Shown here: one piece after another, positions 9,366-19,180 of the stretch
Layout: each line of letters starts with the position of its first letter
How positions within the stretch are numbered: the stretch's first letter is position 1
Assembly: GCA_038093515.1 (NCBI GenBank)
Contig: JBBPSI010000194.1
Location: 1 to 45,263, forward strand
Origin: Butyriboletus loyo
Lineage: Eukaryota; Basidiomycota; Agaricomycetes; Boletales; Boletaceae
Length of the DNA: 45,263 bases
Direction: 5' to 3'
Program-made: the position numbers and the translations under genes
Notes under the pieces: generated by a model
Told to the model about the DNA's origin: nothing
Seen by the model: only the letters and a program-made list of their open reading frames with translations
Databases searched by the model: none

Positions 9366-10361
9366 ATGTCTGACAAAAAGAATATCGTTCCCAAAGACTT
9401 CACCGGCTTGAACGAAGATGCCTCTCGATGGCTCCTTGCCATGCGTACTTACTTCGACGCCAACCAGTCAGCCTTCCCCGATGACAAATCAAAGACCAAT
9501 GCCCTTCTCATGAAAATGAGCGAAGGAAAAGGCAAGACGTTCTCTGAAGGATGGATGGCTCTCCTCTTAGACGGACACCCCACCGAGCAACAAAAAGAGT
9601 TCTCCGCAGTCTGCGAGGACTTCCACAGAGTTTTCCACCCCTTCGACGTAGGAGAGAGTGCCTGAATTGATCTGGGGAACCTCACCCAGAACAAAGCCAA
9701 CCGCAAGGACGGCTATGACACCTATGTCACGGAATTCCAGCTCCTCGCCGCCAAGTCTGGAATCTCTGATGAGAAGGCCCTCATCAAATGGTTCATTCGT
9801 GGACTAGACCCCCGCCTCACAGAGTCCGTTCTCTCTTGTGAGAAACCCCCCACCACACTTGCCGGATGGGCCGAAAAGACATCTGCCTTCCACGCGCAAC
9901 ACAAGCGCATCGACGACCTCTGCGCAGGGAAGCGCTACATTCCCACCTTCTCCTCTTCCTCCAAGCCCTCGTCCAACAGAAGGGACCCTAATGCCATGGA
10001 TGTAGATGCAGTCCGACTCACCCCCGTGCAACGTGCAGAATACATGAAGCAGAACAAGTGCTTCGTCTGTCACCAGGTTGGCTGCCGCTCAACCAACCAT
10101 CCTCGTCCCCCACGCAATGGGCAGAACTCCCGAGGACCGCCCTCTCGCCCCCCTCGCAACCCTCAGCGTGTGCGCGCTGCTGTCGTCTCGCCCCCCGAAC
10201 CGAAGCCCTCCCCACTCATCGACTACTTGTCTGAGTTAAAGGGTCGAGGCACCCAGCAGGACGATGTCCTAAACGTGCTCAAGGCATGTTTCAATGATGA
10301 TGAAGAAAGGCTGCCCGTTGCAGCAACCAAGGTGGCCGAAGCTTGGCCAAAGGATTTTTAG
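9366..10361 (+). pseudogene. Gag of Y (one nonsense codon)
   Basis: Capsid/nucleocapsid polyprotein that would assemble virus-like particles in the cytoplasm. The ATG at 9366 opens MSDKKNIVPKDFTGLNEDAS. The capsid region runs through WLLAMRTYF, FHPFDVGES, AKSGISDEKALIKWFIRGLDPRL and LAGWAEKTSAFHAQH. PNAMDVD and the zinc-binding motif CFVCHQVGCRSTNH (C-x2-C-x4-C-x4-H) follow. The gene ends at TAG 10359-10361. One in-frame TGA (9663-9665) replaces the Arg codon of X (ESARIDLG). An in-frame leader rich in Pro and acidic residues is open upstream from about 9013 but has no ATG. The last codons overlap pol. Confidence 0.87.
10353..10361 (+). promoter_or_regulatory. Probable -1 frameshift site at the gag-pol junction
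   Basis: The end of gag reads GAT TTT TAG and pol is in the -1 frame, reading TTT TTA GAA through the same run of five T. X and Z have the same sequence (near 39537-39545 and 20170-20178). In Y and Z the pol frame has no ATG near its start, so slippage on the T run next to the gag stop is the simplest way to make Gag-Pol. Inferred from sequence. Confidence 0.6.
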
Positions 10362-12264
10362 AAGAGAGGGAAGTTTCGACGTCTTCACCTCTCCATGTAA
10401 TCGCCCCTGTAGTACTATCAAACCCCAATGCGCAATCCATTCGAATTCCTGTGTCCTTATTCGCGCATGAAGGGGGTCAAATCGTCGACACATTCACCCT
10501 GGTGGACAGTGGCGCAAGCGGATGCTTCATAGATCGCGATCTAGTGAAGCGAAAGAAACTGCCGATGGAACGGCTACCCAAGCCACTTAGTGCCCAAAAT
10601 GTGGACGGGTCAAATAACCAAGGAGGAGTCATTCGACACAAGGTCACCATCTCCATCAGGATTGGAGAAACTGAGGAGGAACGGAGTTTCCTGGTCCTCA
10701 ACATAGGAAGAGAAAACATGATCCTGGGATTACCGTGGCTACGAGAAGCAAACCCGGTAATAGATTGGGCCACTGGCCATATCGATCTCCCAGATCAAAT
10801 CAAGAAGCCCCGACACGACTCCCCTCGGGCAATCGCTCAACGGTACCTGGTACGGTACCTTGACTTGGACCCAGACTCCAAGATCGCCAAGCTCTGGAAG
10901 AAGCGAGTAGACGCTTCAGCAAGGGACGCCTACCCTGTCAGAAAGGCAACCATCGCCACTGAGATCGCCGCTCAGACTGTCAAGGAGAAAGCAGTTCTCC
11001 CAACCCCGTTCAAGTCCTTCGCAGACGTTTTTGACAAGAAGAACACTGAGGAGCTACCCCCGTCCAGGTCGTTCGACCACGCCATTGACCTCGACAAAGA
11101 CTTCGTACCCAAAGTCGCTAAGGTCTACCCTCTGAACCCAAAAGAATCAGAGGCATGTAAGGCGTTGGTCGAAGAGCACCTCAAATCTGGGAAAATCACC
11201 CCCTCCAAGTCCCCACAAGCAGCCCCTTTCTTCTTTGTATCCAAGAAAGATGGCTCGCTACGCCCCTGCCAGGACTACCGGTATTTAAACTCCCACACCG
11301 TCAAAAATGCCTATCCTCTTCCCCTCATTTCCGACCTCGTCGACCGTCTCAAAGGGTCGAAAATCTTCACCAAGATGGATATTCGCTGGGGATACAACAA
11401 TGTCCTCATCAAGCCGAACGACCACTGGAAGGCGGCCTTCATTACACCTCAAGGGCGATTCGAGCCCAGTGTAATGTTCTTCGGACTTTGCAACTCCCCA
11501 GCCACGTTCCAAGCCCTGATGGACCACATCTTCGGTGACCTCATGGCCGAAGGATGGCTGATCATTTACATGGACGACCTCTTGATCCATTCCGCCACCA
11601 CTGCCGAACACGAAGCCCGAACGATCTGTGTCCTTGAACGCCTCCGCGAACATAAACTGTTCCTCAAACTGGAAAAATGTTCGTTCAATGCTGAGGAAGT
11701 AGAGTACCTTGGAATGATGGTCCGAGAAGGCCAGGTCAAGATGGACCCCACCAAATTGAAGGCCATCCGCAAATGGAACCCTCCAACCTCGGTGAAGGCA
11801 GTCAGGTCCTTCATCGGGTTTTGCAATTTTTACTGCAGATTCATCCAGGATTTCTCCCACATTGCGAAACCCCTCCACAACCTAACCAAGAAGAACTCCC
11901 CCTGGGCCTGGACCTCCGCCTGTGAAGCTGCATTCCAAGCGATCAAACAGTCGTTCTTGAGGCAGCCTGTCCTCTCCATGCCCGATGTCACGAAGCCGTT
12001 CGCTGTCATGACAGATGCCTCCCTCACTGCTACCAGAGCAGTCCTCATGCAAAAGGATGTCAATGGCGATTTGCATCCTTGCGCCTACTTGTCTAAGACG
12101 CTCTCGCCAGCAGAATGCAACTATGATATTTATGACCGCGAGCTACTCGCTGTCATTCACGCCTTGGAGGAGTGGCGACACTAATTACGTGGCACCGGTC
12201 ACCAAGTGGAGATTCTCACCGACCATAAGAATCTCACTTATTTCCACCAACCCAACAAGCTCTC

Positions 12265-13084
12265 TGTTACGCTGGTAGCGCACAATAGCTAGCAAGCGAG
12301 CACTTATAGGGGCTCGAGCCTAATGAGGAAACTAGCCGACTCGCGTAGATGATGCTATCGGGTGTCTTGCAAAGCAAGTGTCGGCGAGATCTTGTGTGGT
12401 GGCGACCAGACGAGATCGAGCAGGCTCTTATCGGCTTTATCGGCAAGAGGGGTATATTGCTAGATTACTATGCACTTGGTAGATGCGTAGAATTAGCTAA
12501 AGAACTCGTACTACTCTAAGTGCGAGTATATATACTAGTGTCTATCGTGCACAGACCGAGCTGTGCGTGGCAGCGAAGGGTATAGGGCTATGAGTCCGTC
12601 CGAGTCATAGCGGTGAAAGGAGAAGTGGCAAAGTGCCGGTAACGAGGGAGTCAAGCTCCGAGCAAGAAGGCAACATTGTCAGCGAATGAGAAGGTCAGAA
12701 GGCGAAGTGACGATGTCCACGAGGTGAGCCCCACAGGGCGAAGGGTGCGCGAACGGCGGAGCCCTTGGATACGGGTCTCGACGTGAAGGTACTGACGCGT
12801 CGTAATCTAGTCACGTGCTAGTCACGTGATGTAAGAAATGTCATTGGTCAAAGAAGAAGGGACGCGACAGCTCAGCTGAAGGTCCGGCCCGACAGGGCGA
12901 GAAGACAGGGGCTATCTCGGTGTAATGGCACAGAGACTCGCAGGAGCGACCGGGGAAGTGGATAACGTCCACTAGGCGACTAAGGAGCGGGCGATGGGCG
13001 GCATCGCAAGGCGGTGGGGGCGGCGGGGACGCATAAGCGTGGGAAAACGAGTGGCGGGGTACGCTTAGGGGTAAAACTGTAACA
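12265..13084 (-). repeat. Solo LTR of family C inside Y pol
   Basis: 820 bp, TGTTACGCTGG...CTGTAACA on the plus strand, flanked by CTCTC at 12260-12264 and 13085-13089. The sense direction is minus, judged by the TATA block seen in the other copy. Removing it with one CTCTC restores the RNase H reading frame (NKLS to RQQARW). It is the only full-length LTR-C here and serves as reference for the split copy (41329-41430 plus 16474-17136). Confidence 0.9.
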
Positions 13085-14570
13085 CTCTCCCGCCAGCAGG
13101 CTCGCTGGCTCATGTTCCTGCAGGACTTCGACCTGCACTTCCACCACATCCCGGGCACACAGATGGGACCCGCTGATGCTCTGTCCTGACGAGACGACGT
13201 CGACACCTCCGCTGATAACCAAGAGGTCACTCTCCTCCCAGAAAACCTATTCGCCAGAAAAATCGACGTTGCTCTTGCAGAGAAGATCACCGCTTCCTCC
13301 CCCAGTGACCCCATGATCAAACGATGCATGCAAGCCCTCTATGAGGATTCCCCCCTCTTCCCCAAGATGAACGCTGGCGACTGGGATTTTGACAGCAAAG
13401 AATTGTATTTCTGGAAGAAACGCTACATTCCAGAAGCAGCTCGCGTTGACCTCATCCGATCCCTGCATGAGAGTCCCGCTGGGGGTCACGGTGGGATATT
13501 CCGCACCCAGAATTTGGTGCAGCAAGATTATTGGTGGCCAGGAATGGCTAATCTTGTCCGACATTTCGTCTCTGGTTGCGCTACTTGCCAGGCGCACAAA
13601 GTTAATACTCACCCTACTGTTCCCCCTCTCACTCCTTTGGCCAGCATGGCCTCCCGTCCTTTCGAACAGGTCTCCATTGACCTCATCACCGGTCTTCCCC
13701 CCTCTTTGGGATATGATTCTGTCATGGTCGTGGTAGACCATGGGCTTACGAAGGGGGTAATTTATTCCCCTTGCAACAAGGACATTGATGCAGCAGGAGT
13801 TGCCCGATTATTTTTCAAAACTGTCTTCCTTCACTTCGGCCTACACTCCCGCTGCATCTCAGACAGAGGACCTCAATTTGCATCCACCTTTGCCAGAGAA
13901 CTCACAAGACTTCTTGATTACGACCTTGCCCTTTCTTCCGCATACCACCCCCAGACTGATGGAGAAACAGAACGGGTCAACCAAGAACTGGAGATGTATC
14001 TCCGGATCTTCTGCAATGGTCACCCAGAACGATGGGCTGAGCTACTTCCTATGGCCGAGTTTTCCCATAACTCCATGACTCATTCGTCGACCAACGTAAC
14101 CCCCTTTTCCCTGATGGTCGGCTATGAACCAAGGTCTTATCCTCCAATCGGCAAGACGTTCCTCCCCACCCTCGAGTCCAGACTCTCGGAACTCACGGGA
14201 GCCCGAACAGAAGCCTTGGAAGCCCATGAGAAGGCATGATGTTTGATGAAGGAGCGGATTTCCTCCAAGTTCTGGCTGTGGAAGTCAGGTGACAAAGTCT
14301 GGCTTGAAGGGCGCAATTTGAGACTCAGGTACCCGTCGAAGAAACTCGCTCCAAGACGGGAAGGGCCGTTTGAGATCGCACAGGTTGTCTCTCCTGTGGC
14401 GTACAGACTCCGATTGCCACCAACCTGGAAGATCCATGATGTCTTCCACGCGTCACTACTAACTCCTTATCGCAAGACTGCGGAGCATGGTCCGAATTTC
14501 ACAAACCCTCCACCGGAAGAAATAGACGGAGATGAAGAATATGAGATCAATCAGATCTTGTCCCATCGTG

Positions 14571-16360
14571 GCTCAAAGGGACGCCGTCAATTCCTTGTTT
14601 CCTGGAAAGGGTACTCTGCAGCGGAGAATACCTGGGAGCCGAATGGGAACTTGGTCCATGCGCAGGCCCTGCTCAAGGCTTATAAACTGCACCACCCCAA
14701 GGATTTTCCCTCCCCATCTTCGCAGTAAACTCGAAAATGGCCATTCCTCCTGCTGAAAACAATGCCTCTGACAACAATGAGAACATCCCTCTTCCACCTC
14801 AGCCTCCCGTCCGTTCCTCCCATCTCCCAGTGTCTTCCTGCCGCGTCCTCTACACCGCCGTCCTAGAAAACCCTGTCGCCACCTATGCCTTGGAGCAGCA
14901 TATGGACTTCACTGGGGACTATGTCCTCCGTACCCTTGCTTCTCTCTACCGCTCCTACACCCTCGCCCGTACTGTCCACACCCGTCTTTGCCCCGACAAC
15001 CAGCCACCCGTCTACGCCGCCGCCCTCGAGTCTTCCCTGATGGAAGCTTGAGGGTACACGTTGGACATCCTCCATGCTGAAGGGTTTGGCTACGTTGTAG
15101 ACCAACTTTTGCCGGGTATTCTGGCCCCCGTCCTCAGACCCATCCTCATTGCGCTTGCTCCTAGGGAGCGGCAATTCTATCTTCATTCCGCCGACCACAT
15201 CAGCTATCTCTGCCCCATGGCTTGCAGCCCCAATCCAGTGCCTCGTCCTCCCCTGGCAAGATCTCCTTCGCATATACCTGTTCCAGCACCACCCACTCAA
15301 GAGTCACCTGCAACCACACTGGTAGCAGACTCGTTGCATGAGATACCAGAGAGTCCTTGGAGTCCTTTCGGACTGATGTTGATGAGCCCCAGGTTGCTCG
15401 TCAACACTCCCCTCTCCCACCTCGTACGGTGCGCCGCCAACCTCGCCAGGCCCTCCTCCAGGCCAGAGCTATCCCCAGGTCAGTCACCCTCACCGCTGCA
15501 GGATGAAGAATTGCCAACCGAGCTGTCTGCTCCGTCACCCCCCAACCATTCACTCGACGAGGAACCCCAGCCATCCAGCTCATTCCTCATGTCAACTCCC
15601 CCGTCGCCGCAGCTGGTGGTTCTAATGACTCTTTGTATGGACCCCCGCCTCCCTACCTCCCTGGTCGGGGCACTCGTGATTCCCCTATCGTCCTGGATGA
15701 CAGATCCCCGGCTACCAGCCCACGCCCTACTCAACCTTGCCTCGTCCGGCTGCAGCTCTGTTTCGAGTGCGGCACCATTGGCCACTTCCGCAGAGAATGC
15801 CCAAACTACACCTGCCCATTTTGCCACCAGGTCGTCCCTGGTCATATACAGGAGTTTTGTCCAGAGCGTGTCTGCGGGTTATGCGGCACCATTGGCCATA
15901 TCGTCGCCAACTGCACATTCCGGGACAACATATGGGCAGACTTCTCTGCCGACGACGCTTACAACAATGACTTCAACGAGGGAGCATCTCAATGAAGGGA
16001 GTTTTCAAGTCGTGGAGTCGGAGTCTCCACCATGGGAAGGGGGTAATGTTACGGTAGTGGTATACTTTTTCCATCCATTACCACTAGGACTACTTCATTC
16101 GCCTAGCCTTTTGCTAGTGCCCTTTGAGCGGTATGAACCGCTCTAGCTTAGTCACCATTTCCCATGCACAGACGCGCTTTCTTTCATACTCCAGAACATT
16201 CTAGAGTACTCCTTCCTCGTTTGTACTTTCCTTCTTGCGACTCGATTAGGAACATGGTCTGTGCGCAGACCCCAGTAGTATAAAGACTCGGTCTTTACAC
16301 CCATGTACTCTATCTAGTTCTATGCAGTTCACTGCTAGCAATTAGCTTCACTCCAGACTC
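14571..16360 (+). repeat. 1790-bp inverted duplication of the X 3' region (plus-strand arm)
   Basis: Nearly identical to the reverse complement of 34363-36152, with equal length and no indel that I could see. Both arms carry the same disabling changes in ORF3 (TGA at 15049-15051 and a one-base loss near 15340). In the 314-bp LTR part I count about 11 differences, all transitions. Upstream of 14571 the two elements are clearly more diverged. Confidence 0.85.
14737..15995 (+). pseudogene. ORF3 of X, plus-strand copy
   Basis: Starts at ATG 14737, eight bases after the pol stop. MAIPPAENNA... leads into the conserved MDFTGDYVLRTLASLYRSYT domain, then TGA at 15049-15051 (Arg in A1) and GYTLDILHAEGFGYVVDQLLPG. 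About 290 bases later one base is missing relative to A1 (near 15340), so the C-terminus with CFECGTIGHFRREC, the C-x2-C-x6-H-x4-C module and CGLCGTIGHIVANC is read in another frame (15633-15995). Its position after pol and before the polypurine tract is where some retroelements carry an env-like gene, but I see no signal peptide or membrane segment. Confidence 0.78.
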
Positions 16361-16473
16361 TTAGTGTGAGCACTAAGACATAGTCTGAGACTTCTCCCAG
16401 AATCGTCTCCAGAGTCCTGAGGCTACTCTTGAGTGCCTCCTCACTGTTCTAGTTGTTAGCGCCCAGCGTAACA
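16047..16473 (+). repeat. LTR-A, original 3' LTR of X
   Basis: 427 bp, followed by CTCCC (16474-16478). Variants (CCATCCATTACC, GAGCGGTATGAACCGC) pair it with the LTR at 40902-41328 on the minus strand, whose outer flank is GGGAG (41329-41333), the reverse complement of CTCCC. The two LTRs of one insertion now lie about 24 kb apart and face each other. Confidence 0.92.
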
Positions 16474-17136
16474 CTCCCTAGTCGCCTAGTGGACGTTATC
16501 CACTTCCCCAGTCGTTCCGCAAGTCTTAGTGTCGCTACACTGAGATAGCCCCTGTCTTCTCGCCCCATCGGGCCGGACCCACACATGTGATTAGATTACG
16601 ACGCGTCCTTACCTTCACATCAAGACCTGTATCCAAGGGCTCTGCCATTCGCACACCCTTTGCCCTGTGGGCCGCACCTTGTGAACATCGTCACTTCATC
16701 TTCTGATCTTCCTATTCATTGACGATGTCGCCACCTTACCCAGAGCTTCGCTCCCTCATTACCAGCACTTTGCTGCTCCATATTTCGTGGTTATGACTCG
16801 ATGCGACTCATAACCCTTCACCCTCGCTGCCACGCACAGCTCGGTCTGTGCGCCATATCTATTTAGTATATATACCAGCGTACTTAGGATAGTACGGCTT
16901 CTCTAGCTAATTCTACGCATCTACCAAGTGCCTAGCAATCTAGCTTATACCCCATCTGCCAATAGAGCCAATAAGCTTCAGCTTGATCTCGTCTGGTCGC
17001 CACCATACAACATCTAGCTGACACTTGCTCTGCAGAAGCCCGATAGCGTCGTCTACGCAAGTCAGCCATCTTCCCGATTAGGCTCGAGCCCCTATTCAAG
17101 CGCTCGTTGCTAGTTGTTTCACACTCCAGCATAACA
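16474..17136 (+). repeat. LTR-C, right part of a copy split by X and by the inversion
   Basis: Matches the reverse complement of the solo LTR-C from its middle to its end (...GCATAACA). It has the promoter block GGTCTGTGCGC followed by TATATATA near 16870. The missing first part is at 41329-41430. Flanks agree: GATTA at 17137-17141 here and TAATC at 41431-41435 there are the two copies of one 5-bp target duplication. Confidence 0.85.
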
Positions 17137-17249
17137 GATTATGGCCTTCTGCTATGGGTAGGTTTAGGAGGTTTGCCTTTAGTGGTTCTTGAGTTATTAG
17201 CTTAACAATCAAAATGTTGCCAACATTGCAATGGTTTTGTTGCCCACTG
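17137..17249 (-). repeat. Displaced left terminus of Tc-3
   Basis: Ends CCCACTG followed by TA (17250-17251) and matches 42740-42852, the outer half of the right end of Tc-3, almost base for base. In Tc-3 the LTR-C inserted at TAATC within this terminal repeat. The inversion then carried the outer piece about 24 kb away from the body at 41431. Confidence 0.83.
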
Positions 17250-17251
17250 TA

Positions 17252-17480
17252 CATTGCATCTGCCTCCAACCCAGCAGACCCCATCTCTCGAGGAATCCTC
17301 CTGCCATGCTCTTTGCTCCTTCTGCACATTCCCATTCCTCCCTCCCTCATCCCTTTTATCATTGATGTTGTCGACTTCCTCACAAATGGCATCACCACCC
17401 ATGCCTATGTCCAACCCAGTATCCCTACACCCTCTAGCAGCATTGCTCTCAATCAGTGTCGCAATGCTGAAGCCTCTCTT
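17252..17480 (+). pseudogene. YR retroelement: C-terminal RNase H region
   Basis: Encodes YIASASNPADPISRGI, a motif typical of the end of the RNase H domain in YR retroelements, then a hydrophobic, proline-rich stretch (LLLHIPIPPSLIPFI). The frame is interrupted by the solo LTR-A (17481-17907), continues in 17908-17937, is interrupted by Z, and resumes at 25442 (DILIREALSQTPNG). The Tyr codon uses the TA of the Tc-3 target duplication. Reverse transcriptase sequence upstream is not in the window; it should lie beyond the right edge on the minus strand. Family assignment is by motif memory, not by a search. Confidence 0.62.
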
Positions 17481-17907
17481 TGTTACGCTGGGCGCTAACA
17501 ACTAGAACAGCGAGGAGGCACTCTGGAGTGGCCTCAAGACTCGTTGAAGTGTTTCTGAGCTGGGTCTCAGACTATGTCTTAGTGCGCACACTAAGAGTCT
17601 GGAGTGAAACTAATTGCTAGCAGGTTACTGCGTAGAACTAGATAGTGTACATGGTGTAAAGACTGGGTCGTTATACTACAAGGGTCTGTGCACAGACCAT
17701 GTTCCTAATTGAGTCGCGAGAAGGAAACTACAAATGAGGAAGGAATATTCCAGAAGATTCTGGAGTATGAAAGAAAATGTGTCCATGTGCGAGAAATGAT
17801 GACTAAGCTAAAGCGGCTCCTACCGCTCAAAGGGCACTAGCAAAAGGCTAGGTGAGTGAAGTAGTCCGAGTGGTAGAGGAAGGAAAAAGTATACCACTAC
17901 CGTAACA
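17481..17907 (-). repeat. Solo LTR-A with CTCTT target duplication
   Basis: 427 bp, minus orientation (TGTTACGCTGG...CCGTAACA on the plus strand), flanked by CTCTT at 17476-17480 and 17908-17912. It sits inside the YR element coding sequence. Its variants (CCTCTACCACTCGGAC in sense) are closest to the LTRs of Y. Confidence 0.93.
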
Positions 17908-17937
17908 CTCTTCACACAGAGGAGCAAGTCTGGCACA

Positions 17938-18362
17938 TGTTACGGTAGTGGTATACTTTTTCTCTCCATTACCACTTGGACTACTATGTTCACCTAGCCT
18001 TTTGCTAGTTCCCTTTGAACAGTATGACTATTCAGATTAGTCATCATTTCTCACGCACAGATGCTGTTTCTTTCATACTCAAGAAGCTTCTAGAGTATTC
18101 CATCCTCATTTGTCTTTTGACTCTCATGACCCGATTAGGGACATGGTCTGTGCGCAGACCCCAGTAGTATATAAACCCAGTCTTTACACCAATGTAACTT
18201 ATCTAGTTCTACACAGTCTTCTGCTAGCAATTAGTTCTCTTCCAGACTCTTAGTGTGTGCACTAAGACATAGTCTGAGACCCATCCGAGAATCGTCTCAA
18301 GAGTCCTGTGGCTACTCCAGAGTGCCGCCTCAGAGTTCTCGTTGTTAGTGCCCAGCGTAACA
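17938..18362 (+). repeat. LTR-A, 5' LTR of Z
   Basis: 425 bp, TGTTACGG...GCGTAACA. The TATA box reads TATATAAA, with GGTCTGTGCGCAGACC upstream and ATCTAGTTCT downstream. The primer-binding site AGAACTAGAT follows at 18365-18374. Confidence 0.95.
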
Positions 18363-18496
18363 AAAGAACTAGATCTTCACCTCGCTTCTGCTTCCCAGCA
18401 GTAAAGACGCCCTCCCCTCTCACCCACCATTACCACCCCACGATCAAGATGTGTCAGTCGCTCTTTCCGAGTTCCATCCCCCAAACCGGAACCCAT

Positions 18497-18945
18497 TTTC
18501 GGAATTGGTAAAGTCCGAGCAGGTGCACTGAGGGCAACGAAGGATGCAAGGGTAAACCTATCAGTGGAAAGACTCACTGATAATACGAGAGTGAGAGTAT
18601 CGCAAACAGAGTATAAGGAGCAAGGCTCAACTTAGAGATATCGCAGTAGTGAAGATAGAACTGAAAGATCTAGAGAAAAGTGACAAGCCATAAGGGCTGT
18701 CTTATATACAGTACATGAGTGTTTGTACTTATGTTCTGTATAGTACCTTTATAAGGTATAGTATGAAATACATGACGATATGATAGAGATAAGAGATAAG
18801 ACTAAGCATATCGTCCAATAGCATAATAAGAGCTATTTGTAATGTGATAAGCGTGACTAGGTCTAGACAATGATGTCATATAGACCAGTCTAGAAACATA
18901 GTGGCTGTAAGTGAAATACAGAAATAGAACACTACCGTTTCAACA
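18497..18945 (-). repeat. Solo LTR of a Ty1/Copia element (family D) in the leader of Z
   Basis: 449 bp, sense strand minus (TGTTGAAAC...CCGAAA), flanked by CCCAT at 18492-18496 and 18946-18950. The uninterrupted site is visible in Y near 9105 (CCGGAACCCATCATCG), which confirms the borders. It matches 29912-30394, where the same LTR follows a Copia RNase H coding end. The 3' end lacks the usual CA. Confidence 0.9.
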
Positions 18946-19180
18946 CCCATCGTCGTTGACAACCTGTCACCACCCCACTCTCCTGACCAACCAGACCCTC
19001 TGCCCCAGCCTGACCCCGAACCCTCTTACCAACCTGAGGACCAGAATCTAGGGCAAGGATCCACCTGACAATGACAACTACAGTAGCGACTACCTTGATA
19101 GAACCCCTCATGTATCTCACTCCCCATCCCCACCATACTATCCACCCGCATCCTTCTCTACCGACGATGATGACAACGAC

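Larger units (their letters stand above)
8550..14570 (+). mobile_element. Family-A chromovirus Y, left part
   Basis: 5' LTR, primer-binding site, gag and most of pol of a family-A element inserted in B1. The left target duplication is AGCGC (8545-8549). The matching right end, with AGTGC, is at 32871-32875 on the minus strand. At about 14571 the sequence switches abruptly from a copy clearly diverged from X to one nearly identical with X, which marks the inversion junction. A solo LTR-C interrupts pol. Confidence 0.85.
10343..14728 (+). pseudogene. Pol of Y with an X-derived 3' end: protease, reverse transcriptase, RNase H, integrase, chromodomain (disrupted)
   Basis: Replication polyprotein of a chromovirus. 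10343-12184 is open: protease DSGASG, reverse transcriptase with IYMDDLL, then RNase H with MTDAS and DRELLAVIHALEEW, stopping at TAA 12182-12184 where X has Tyr. The solo LTR-C (12265-13084) then splits the gene in RNase H at FHQPNKLS. A further TGA is near 13189. 13313-14239 encodes integrase: HHCC finger (H..H..C..C around GGHGG and GCATC), catalytic region VDLITG, SDRGPQ and TERVNQ. A stop follows at about 14237. 14243-14728 is the C-terminal tail with chromodomain (EYEI...FLVSWKGYS..ENTWEP). Bases from about 14571 onward belong to X. Confidence 0.9.

Noticed and set aside
15061..16146. 361-residue frame of ORF3 running into the LTR (and its twin at 34577-35662)
   Set aside because: After the one-base loss near 15340 it reads an out-of-frame version of the linker and runs past the polypurine tract. 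The zinc knuckles are in the other frame.
8550..16473. One intact family-A element from 8550 to 16473
   Set aside because: Its two LTRs are of different subtypes and its flanks (AGCGC and CTCCC) do not match; each LTR pairs with one on the minus strand instead.
16474..17136. Two independent partial LTR-C copies (here and at 41329-41430)
   Set aside because: The pieces are complementary, overlap only by CTCCC, and share the TAATC outer duplication. One split copy is far simpler.
17137..17249. Short sequence shared with 42740-42852, possibly a MITE family
   Set aside because: It ends exactly at the LTR-C target duplication on one side and at CACTG-TA on the other, so it is the missing outer half of the left Tc-3 end rather than an independent element.
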